A stretch of 64,000 nt of DNA from Siphonodentalium dalli (taxonomy: Eukaryota; Mollusca; Scaphopoda; Gadilida; Siphonodentaliidae): positions 149,613,577 through 149,677,576 of the forward strand of contig CP136065.1 in the NCBI GenBank assembly GCA_032622095.1, given 5' to 3'. Each line of letters opens with the position of its first letter. Position 1 is the first letter of the stretch. Under the pieces are notes generated by a model, which ran no database searches, was not told where the DNA came from, and was given only the letters and a program-made list of their open reading frames with translations. This document shows positions 56,701-64,000 of this stretch, one piece after another. A program made the position numbers and the translations under genes.

Positions 56701-58079
56701 GTTAAAAGGTAACAACTTATAGTATACTTAGAGAAGACAACTTTAATTTCAGTTTTTTATGTCTTAATCTTGTTGTTGTTTTCTCTGAGAAAATTAACAT
56801 AAATAACACATGGATTATTCCTTTAATATTGCAAGTAAGTACAGATACTCTATGATCTGTTAAAAAATATGTCCTCTCCGATAATTCAAGACATTTATAT
56901 TTAACTATTGAGAAACACATGTTTTATGAACAACACTTCCATCAAACCACTTGTAATCACTGACATGATTATAAATAATCAAGAAATTCTTCAGAATTAC
57001 AATTTATTCAGACTATTGCAGTTGAGCAGACATGAATTGCCTCAAAGGAAATGAATGAAATAACACATTAGTAGCTCAAATTGGACACAGTATGTTGCAT
57101 AGACTGTATATTAATATAGTATATTATAAGCAAACCCCATTTTCATTAACAGAATGGTTACAGTTTAATATAAACCAATGTCTTCCAAAAAATCTCTGGG
57201 TTCTATGCTTGAATTCTTGGAGAGGACATTTTTTTTAACATTTAATGAGCTGCTGTACGAAATCAGGATGGTTCAGCCCACCAATTAAAGTTTATACACC
57301 CTCAATACTAGTGACAGTTTACCCACAATACAAAATTATTTTCTCATTTCATTAGTATTAGCAGTTGACAAAGATTCTCGGAGAGGACAGATTTTAACGG
57401 AATTTCTGTGCACATATTTTGGCGAATTGAATATAATTTAAATAGGATAATACACAGAAAAAGATTTTTACCGTTGATCTTCTATACCATGAAATGTCCA
57501 ACTGAACTATATTCCTGATCCATGGCTATTGTGAATTGCGTTAATGAAATGCTTTATTTTAGATTCACATTCTGTAAATCATTTAACGGAATTTCTCAAT
57601 AACCTTTAAATTCAAATATCATCAAACTGAATGCACGAAATCACTCAAAATTTTCACCACACAATCAACCAGACATAAGCTAAAGGTTAAATGAGGAAAT
57701 TTTTGGCAAAATTTCCATAACTACAAATAAATATAAGGAAAACAATATCACAGCAATGGTTGGCCACTCAAAATATGCCAAAATTGGTACCCATCACCCT
57801 ATAATTTTGTTAAATTTTCAAATGTAGTAGTGAAATTTTGCCTGCAGGTTGGGCTGGGTGTCAGTACTACAGAAATATTATTATGACACTCCAAACACAA
57901 TGACAAATGCATCATTTTCCCTCCTATCCGAAAAATTCATTTTGTCAACCTTTAACGTGAAAGAGCCCAACTGTTAATTTATTATTTTTACTAAATGTTT
58001 ACTGACATGTGAAACATCTTAGTATTTTAAAAACAGGGGGGTATCCGTAGTCCCATTGGGACAGTCACACCTCTAGTTT
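53797..58079. mobile_element. Nested 4.3-kb repeat element (ATACCCCCCGCAACG)
   Basis: Left edge TATACCCCCCGCAACGAAGT with AGGGGGGGTATACTGG beside it, then a GTCCGTCCGTCGTCC microsatellite. Right edge AGGGGGGTATCCGTAGTCCC to CCTCTAGTTT. Inverted subterminal blocks GGGCTCTTTCACGTTAAAGG (54134) and CCTTTAACGTGAAAGAGCCC (57950) face each other across 3.8 kb. TTCTCGGAGAGGACA recurs near 54674 and 57373. No transposase frame. I cannot define a target duplication, so the exact edges are approximate. Confidence 0.65.
54895..55290 (+). repeat. Second minisatellite family, two-unit copy
   Basis: Head GTTTATGTATGGTACACATA, GTCCGTCCGTCTGTC microsatellite, then two units with GGAACCAAATTTGG and CCAATATGGGTTCC. 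Related to 31636 and 32790. It lies inside the nested 4.3-kb element. Confidence 0.65.
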
Positions 58080-58565
58080 AAGTTGGTTGGTTTTCTTTTG
58101 TGTCTTTTTGCTTGCTTTCTCTCTCACTCTCTCCCTCCCTCCGTCTCTCTCTAAGGGTTGTCAGGAGATAGATTGGATAGTTGGGTAGTAGTGATAATTA
58201 TTTATTTCGCTGATAACAATAATAACATAAGAACATATATACATAATAACATGAACGTGAATGAATATGTAAAAAATACGACGACTAATGAATTATTCTC
58301 CCACAATCAGTTGGCCGCCGCTCCTCTCGGTGTTTTGCTCTTAAGATATAATGCAGTGCTCACATTTCTTCAGGAATGCACACGTGGTCTGTCGTCAGTT
58401 CTGGTGGATCTGCTGTGTAGGAATCCCATAGGTCACGGATCTGTTTTGCCTTCTGGGTGTACGCCGTCCGACTGTCAGTTTCAAGGTCGACGGCTAAGAC
58501 GTTTAACTCTACAATTTTTTTTAATACATTTATTCATTAACTCATGAATGAATTGGACCCAAAAC

Positions 58566-58684
58566 TCAGGCACAGCCTATTTTATTGGGTCCAAACTCTA
58601 CAATTGGTGCCTCCCGCATCAATAGCGGAACCAGCTTGTAGAATGTCACATCACTCCCGTGGACATTTAGTCTTCGATGCCAGC
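58566..58684 (-). pseudogene. MULE transposase, last exon
   Basis: On the minus strand, after acceptor TTTTTTTCTTCAG, the frame completes a split Gly codon and reads GWHRRLNVHGSDVTFYKLV, then PLLMREAPIVEF and GPNKIGCA before TGA. GWHRRLN directly continues the DLEG of the preceding exon across a 240-bp intron, giving the conserved RTNNDxEGWHxRLN block of MULE transposases. Confidence 0.85.
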
Positions 58685-58924
58685 CTGAAGAAAAAAACAA
58701 ATGAGTTAATAAACAAATGACAGTAATTAATTCATTTTGAAATCTGTTATATAATATTGGAATTAATTAATCAAATTATTAATATTATTAATTCTCTGAA
58801 TACGCGATTAATTAATTAATCAAATTATTTAATTATTATAATTATAGATTGTTGAATTTAATATGTTTGTTACTGAATGTTGTTGAATATCATTAAATAT
58901 ACATGTTGAATTAAATATACACAC

Positions 58925-59071
58925 CTTCGAGATCATTATTTGTCCGCACGTCATGCCGAAAGATACTCCATTTTATCGATCGAAAATGTGCTGGAGTCGA
59001 GCCACTGCCGTTGTACATAGTCGGCATATGGAAGTGATTATCTATCACACGTTCTGAAGCCATCTCACCCT
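58925..59071 (-). pseudogene. MULE transposase, penultimate exon
   Basis: Minus-strand exon between acceptor ACACCTCACACTTCAG and donor GAAG|GTGTGT. It reads GEMASERVIDNHFHMPTMYN, then FRSIKWSIFRHDVRTNNDLE. The WSxFRHDVRTNND motif is the C-terminal hallmark of animal MULE transposases and is more complete here than in the element at 24316. The upstream catalytic DDE exons are not present in the 290 bp left before the right TIR and were probably lost, so the copy is non-autonomous. Confidence 0.85.
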
Positions 59072-59374
59072 CTGAAGTGTGAGGTGTGATTAGTCGACTG
59101 GTTGTTATTTATGAATTCGCTGGTTCGTCATTCAAACCAACTAATGTGATATACTGGCTATTATCTTTGCTAACAAACATGCCTAAAGTAATCTAAATGT
59201 CGAAATTGATGGACATAACTCTGAAATATATCATAATATATATTAACTTATTTACAACTTTAATACAAATGTAATACCCGGGCCAACTCGCCCCTGAAAG
59301 CTGGGCCAGCTCGCCCCAAAAACTGCCTGGGGCGAGTGGGCCCTGGGGCGAGTGGGCCCGGATCCTTTAGCATT

Positions 59375-59416
59375 CCACGGTGTACTCGTTCCCCGACTCT
59401 AGCTCCCTGATTCCTA
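59375..59416 (+). mobile_element. 0.46-kb TIR element, copy 1, right part
   Basis: Continues from the second TTTAGCATT: CCACGGTGTACTCGTTCCCC to CTGATTCCTA. The inverted end TAGGAATCAGGGAGCTAA matches the left end of the element. It lacks 11 bp (AACACATTTAG) present in copy 2. Confidence 0.8.
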
Positions 59417-60304
59417 TATATATGTATATGTGTAAAATACAGCGTTTCTTATAGTATTTTATCCAAATATAGACCTTACTGAAACCAAAAATGGATTTTA
59501 TCGGGCAGTAGTGGTTTATTTTTTCAATATGAGGCATCCTGAAAATTTGTGTCAATCATCAAAATAAAGCCAAAAATTATTTTTTTCAATTTTACTAGCT
59601 GATGCATCTCGTATAACTGAAGTATGCCCTTATATACCATAATATTACTAAATTGAAGAGGAAATGTTAATATACATTTTGAGAGGGATATCTTGTCCAA
59701 TTTTAACCCTTTTCGTGCAGAATTTGGCAATTTATAATGAAGATTATAATAAAGATTTACCAAAATTAACATAAAATTTAAATTGAAAATACTTTAATAG
59801 CAATATAAAGCAACCATAGGTCAATTGAAATATCTAAACATAATGATACAACATCAGACAAAGCCTCAGGCATGAAATTTGACCAGATGACAGGGCATAC
59901 TGTCTGTTTAACAAACAGTAACTCTAGTGGTGATGCCATCCCCCCCCCCACCCCCCCCCCCCCCCAACTTGGGGTGGGACTACGATCCCCAATAAAGCTA
60001 CTGGGTGCCTGAAGTTTAATTAGGTCAACTGCCACCTTTTCCCAATGGGGGGGAGGGGGGGGGGGCTAACACTCCTCAAAATTGTAGGGAGGGGGACTTC
60101 AGACCCTCTGACCCCCTAATGGTACCTGATGTCCATGCAAAACTCCCAGATTTATCACTTTCTTTACTATCTACTGGCGAATCCATGTGTTTCTTCTTTA
60201 AATCTGTCCAAAATGTGGTCATTATCATTTGAAAATAAGAAAATATGAAATTAACAACTTATTATGGCGAAACGTGAAATTTCGTAAAATTCAAATTTTT
60301 CTTA
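59417..60304. other. Intergenic with poly(C)/poly(G) runs
   Basis: AT-rich, with CCCCCCCCCCACCCCCCCCC near 59941 and a matching GGGGGGAGGGGGGGGGGGCT near 60049. These may be ends of a small C/G-tipped element (about 59940-60065). No coding region. Confidence 0.5.
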
Positions 60305-60767
60305 TAGGAATCACGGAACTAAATGGTTTCCCATAGGCGACAGTGTTAACGTTTCAGCCAAATTCACTGAATTGAAGCCTGTAGGCCATATCAGTGATGT
60401 TTACCCTGGCTAGATTGACACCAGTTGATCACGAAAATGGTAGAAAAATCATAGGTCATGTGTTTACTTTTTAAAATAAATCCCCAAGTGTACGACAGGG
60501 CTATCCCACAGCCAAATTTGATCTGGAAAAATCCAGAACTACAGCAGCTAGTTAAATATATTTCCCGCTCACAAAAAAACATTCCCCCATTCATTCAGCA
60601 GTTTAAATTATTTAGATATGATGTACAAATCAAATAAACGCGATGTCATCCTTTAATAACGTGTCGCATGTATCAGGTGAAGATCATTCTTCAGTTACCT
60701 TCACCTTTAGCATTCCACGGTGTACTCGTTCCCCGACTCTAGAACACATTTAGCTCCCTGATTCCTA
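60305..60767 (+). mobile_element. 0.46-kb TIR element, copy 2 (MULE-free)
   Basis: Ends TAGGAATCACGGAACTAAAT and TAGCTCCCTGATTCCTA are inverted repeats with two mismatches. It carries one TTTAGCATT at 60706-60714, the unoccupied target of the 5.68-kb MULE. No reading frame of interest. Confidence 0.85.
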
Positions 60768-60842
60768 CAGTGAGTCAGTGACACACAAAGAGAAAGACAT
60801 AGTGACAGTCACATATCATAATTATCATTACTGACATTAGCT

Positions 60843-61777
60843 AGGCCATTCAACAGAGATTCCTTGTTTCTCATCAGACTTTTTTCTGACAATGGGGCGG
60901 GAGGGCGTTTTGTTTTTTGTTTTTTATATTGTAACTTCTAAGTCAACTCATAGTAAATTTAGACAATCACCTTTTTGTCATTTAGATGTGATTATGTGGT
61001 TAAAATTGGAACATTGGTCAAAAGTTAATGTGAGATGATTTACACGGGATTTAAATTATTCACTGGCCCTCCCAGAGTATGACATGAATATTAATGATAG
61101 TGCACATTGAACTGCAGAAATCATGGCCAATATTAAAAACGCTGTTAAATTTTTTATCAAAAGGCATCGCCCCTGAGTGGCCTACAATCTGTCAATTTAA
61201 GATTTATTCATAGCAATATAAAATTGACGTTCCTTAAGTTATAGGTCAGAAGTTACTGTTCTTTGTAATAATTATGCCTTTCTATCAGTTAGCCAAGACA
61301 AAGCTTTTTGTTTGATATAAGAATAGGACTCCTCACAAAAGACATTATCCAATCAGTTTCAGTACATACTTGAATCGGGTTTACACAGTTCCAACTTCAA
61401 TATTTATATCTTTCTATACATATTACACACATTCTAGCAAACTTTTGTTCCGACAGCCAAGTATGCTTACCACTTTTAGTTGCTATACCAGTATATTCTA
61501 TTGTAAAAAAGACCCGACAATGGGTATAGGTATCTTCTGTAATAAAAATTGCATATGCACGTACTACATGTACATTGTGATTTATGTTACATATCGTGAT
61601 AAACAACAAAACCACATAGTGTTACACACTAGCGTTTTAGTTACCGCTTGACCAATGTTTTGTATTCGCACGTTTATGTGCGATTTTGATCATTTATATA
61701 ATACAAAAAGCTTAGAGACGGGTGATAAAATCGGGGCGGACGCTGATGAGAAACAAGGAATCTTTGTTGAATGGCCT
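60843..61777. mobile_element. TIR element of about 0.94 kb
   Basis: Left end AGGCCATTCAACAGAGATTC with CTTGTTTCTCATCAG; right end CTGATGAGAAACAAGGAATC with TTTGTTGAATGGCCT. Arms of about 35 bp, one mismatch noted. Interior without a transposase frame. The right end is immediately followed by the next TIR element. Confidence 0.8.
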
Positions 61778-61783
61778 TATATC

Positions 61784-63356
61784 AACAGGTCAGGGAAAAC
61801 CCAAACTCGATGTACTAAACCTCGATTTGTATAAAAAACCTTGATCGAGGTTCTTCGAGATCATGTGATCAGTTACATGGACTCACCTGCATAGTGTAAG
61901 ATGAAATACTCCACATTATATTACTTCCATTGATCAGCATCATTTTTGGTTTAGAGTGTTTTCCCTTATGAAGTTATGTCATGTAGGGGTGTAATGATAC
62001 ATCGATGTATCGATGCGACCACGATACAGCACTGACGATACGGTCATCGATACTGGTGTTCACGCGATACATATCTCGATACACAAATTGCATGTTGTTA
62101 TTACCTATTCAGGTAAGTAAACAGCGGTCGCCACAAACGAGAAAGATCAATGTTGAATCAGTATCTAACAAAAAACTAAGGTAATCCCCCCACAATAAGT
62201 AATACAAATGATAACCATTCCCTATTTATCACGGAGTAACAGTTAGGCCAACAATGGCAACATACCGTATTGTAATTTGTATCAATTTGCATGTGAAGAC
62301 AATCAGATGCCATCTTCTTGAAACACATTGTATTAATAGATAAATCAGTCGCTTGTGATCCACTGATCAAAGCACCGACCTGACCTCAATTTTAATTACC
62401 TATTTCAAATGTACACGTTATGCAGCAAGTGTGCGACTTTGTCAATAACACGTCGTTTACAGCCGGCGGAAAACCTTTGATATCTGTCTTACTGCTATTG
62501 CTACAATTTAATTCACTGTTAACCAGAGTGATGCAGCTGCTGTAGTCTCAACCTATATCATATCAATCTACATGTATGTCTTTACCATGTCACGTCAACA
62601 CTGAACACTGCACTCTGTGCACTGGCCTATATGGTCGCTGAGCAATCGTTAAACTTCCCGGATTAAACTTGTCAACATACAATGAAACCCCCCAGTTCCC
62701 GTTATAAAGTTGACAACTTGACATGAATAATTAACATAAAGCCCCTCCCATTTAACTGTCAATCTCGTGACATTGATTAGAGATATACGGAGACGACGTT
62801 CCTCATTGATCAACAGGTAGTAATTGTATTCTCTAATTAATTTTGTTCAGCCAACTCAGTGCAACAATGGGCTCAATGTCGGCATCTTGATGCTTCCCGG
62901 TCAGATGGGATATAACTGATAGTCGATACATTGACGAGGTTTTAATTAGTTTTTTATTCTTCTTATACAATAGTTAATACAATACAAGTTGCAACAACAA
63001 ACTTATTAGATGAACATCTAGTACACACATGTTAGTGAGTTCATGTACCTGTAGCCATGCAATCACATACCCACCTTTTGTTATCGCTATATATCAGTGT
63101 ATATACAGTCCGTATGAAGACTCAGCAATATCACTATAATTTTAGGTAAGTAAAATCGCGATACGTATCGTATCGTGACCTCTGTATCGCGAAAAACATT
63201 GATACACCCCATACCCCGTATCGTTACACCCCTAATGTCATGGGTGAGTATTTTGGCCAGTGGTCACATGATCTCGAAGAACCTCGATCAAGGTTTTTTA
63301 ATTTTACACAAATCGAGGTTTAGTACATCGAGTTTGGGTTTTTCCTGACCTGATCA
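61784..63356. mobile_element. TIR element of about 1.57 kb with a nested hAT
   Basis: Left arm (61784-61880) includes CCCAAACTCGATGTACTAAA and GAGGTTCTTCGAGATCATGT. The right arm (63256-63356) is its complement, with ACATGATCTCGAAGAACCTC-like text, TTTAGTACATCGAGTTTGGG and TCCTGACCTGATCA. Without the inserted hAT it is about 315 bp, a typical MITE. Confidence 0.85.
61984..63234. mobile_element. Non-autonomous hAT element nested in a TIR element
   Basis: Ends TAGGGGTGTAATGATACA and CGTTACACCCCTA, flanked by a perfect 8-bp duplication, ATGTCATG, at 61976-61983 and 63235-63242. Subterminal GATACATCGATGTATCGATG and TCGCGATACGTATCGTATCG are palindromic, CGAT-rich likely transposase-binding repeats. 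1251 bp, no transposase frame. Confidence 0.93.
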
Positions 63357-63412
63357 ATTATCATGATATAATATTAAAAATTAATATATATAAGACATAT
63401 ATAATACTGATA

Positions 63413-63756
63413 TAGCTGAAGTGGTCACTCTTACCAAAAAAAGTGCTGAATGGTACACAGTACTCACTACCAAGGTTTTGAAAATGTGCTGATGGGTACA
63501 CATGGTTTGTGATTGGCATAACGCTCAACTGTGTTCCTGAAAGTCTGGCGCCCATCCGCAGTTTGTTTTAATTCATTTTAATTTTCATTGAAACGTAAAC
63601 ATTTCTCTCTTACAGAAATCATGGAAGACACGAAAACTAAATGTCATTTAGAACGTGATTTCAAAACCTGTGTACCCTTCAGCACATTTTCAAAACCTGT
63701 GTACCCATCACTGGGTTCAGCACTTTATTTGCTGAGAGTGACTCCTTCAGCCATAT
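63413..63756. mobile_element. Small palindromic element
   Basis: Arms of about 95 bp. GAAGTGGTCACTCTTACC, AGTGCTGAATGGTACACA and TTTTGAAAATGTGCTGATGG on the left face CCATCACTGGGTTCAGCACT and AGAGTGACTCCTTCAG on the right. Spacer AT-rich. The short open frame over the right half is a by-product. Confidence 0.7.
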
Positions 63757-64000
63757 TATATGTCTTTGGGGTGGTCACTGGTGCTAATGGGCTCGTTGTC
63801 GTAACATTTTATACATAAATGCACACCAGTCTCAGTCGGCGCGGTGATTGAAATGTTGCTGTAAATAATTGCCGTCAACTTCTATTCAGACTATTTTTCT
63901 TCTGATAAAGGCATTCTTTTATCACAATATAAAGAAGCTGCAATAAAATTGATCATCGGTCGCATATTGATCTTAGTACGGTACCGGTATTAAACAGGGA
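63757..64000. other. Window end, nothing recognised
   Basis: AT-rich sequence, no gene or repeat identified before the window ends. Confidence 0.5.

Larger units (their letters stand above)
53686..59365. mobile_element. 5.68-kb Mutator-like (MULE) transposon
   Basis: Left end GGAAACGGGCCCACTCGCCC; right end GGGCGAGTGGGCCCGGATCC. Each end holds the unit GGGCCCACTCGCCCCA twice in tandem, and further CCAGCTCGCCCC repeats lie just inside. TTTAGCATT is duplicated at 53677-53685 and 59366-59374 (9 bp). Two transposase exons on the minus strand (59071-58566) give the superfamily. Much of the interior (53797-58079) is a separate nested element, which explains the size. Confidence 0.93.

Noticed and set aside
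58158-58547. 129-codon plus-strand open frame
   Set aside because: It lies in the MULE opposite to the transposase exons, with low-complexity Asn runs and no domain.

Overview
The window is an AT-rich, intron-bearing metazoan chromosome segment. It holds parts or all of three conserved eukaryotic genes in a dense sea of transposons and minisatellites. The 162-bp minisatellite elements resemble the 'pearl'/Helentron-type (HINE) elements known from bivalves, and the mix of short inverted-repeat elements fits a marine invertebrate, perhaps a mollusc or another lophotrochozoan. The species cannot be fixed from this sequence, and I see no prokaryotic features.

Genes. (1) 3014-7351 (+): the two last coding exons of a KAT6A/KAT6B (MOZ/MORF) histone acetyltransferase, with basic AT-hook-like, acidic, Ser/Pro and Met/Asn-rich C-terminal regions; the PHD and MYST domains must lie upstream of the window. 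(2) 19902-20528 (-): a complete 204-residue THOC7, with an uninterrupted coding region and a splice acceptor just before the ATG. (3) 29203-37511 (+): TEFM, the mitochondrial transcription elongation factor, in four exons joined at phase-0 junctions; a first exon carrying the targeting peptide was not found. These are housekeeping genes of chromatin, mRNA export and mitochondrial transcription and are not a functional cluster.

Layout. 1-1965: pearl-like array. 3.0-7.4 kb: KAT6 end. 8.5-12.3 kb: small inverted-repeat elements. 13.06-16.53 kb: pearl-like element interrupted by a 1.17-kb hAT. 17.6-18.8 kb: another array. 19.9-20.5 kb: THOC7, with a 1.36-kb hAT-like element about 140 bp upstream. 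22.3-24.0 kb: array. 24.1-26.0 kb: tRNA-derived SINE split by a 1.5-kb MULE. 27.5-28.9 kb: wide inverted repeat. 29.2-37.5 kb: TEFM with MITE-filled introns. 38.3-43.8 kb: reverse-oriented arrays. 44.9-47.7 kb: 2.8-kb TIR element with telomere-like and GGAGCCATGGCTCC arrays. 47.95-48.27 kb: near-perfect 143-bp-arm hairpin. 48.9-49.8 kb: 904-bp element made of inverted arrays of CTCGTGGCCACGAC. 51.06-51.56 kb: another fold-back. 53.2-60.8 kb: two copies of a 0.46-kb TIR element, one split by a 5.68-kb MULE that still carries two transposase exons and a nested 4.3-kb element. 60.8-63.8 kb: adjoining and nested TIR elements including a 1.25-kb hAT.

The most unusual point is that two transposons, at 48904 and 53686, have their unoccupied insertion sites preserved in paralogous copies inside the same window, so their ends and target duplications can be read directly. 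Two unrelated TIR elements also share an internal design built from arrays of 14-bp palindromic motifs.
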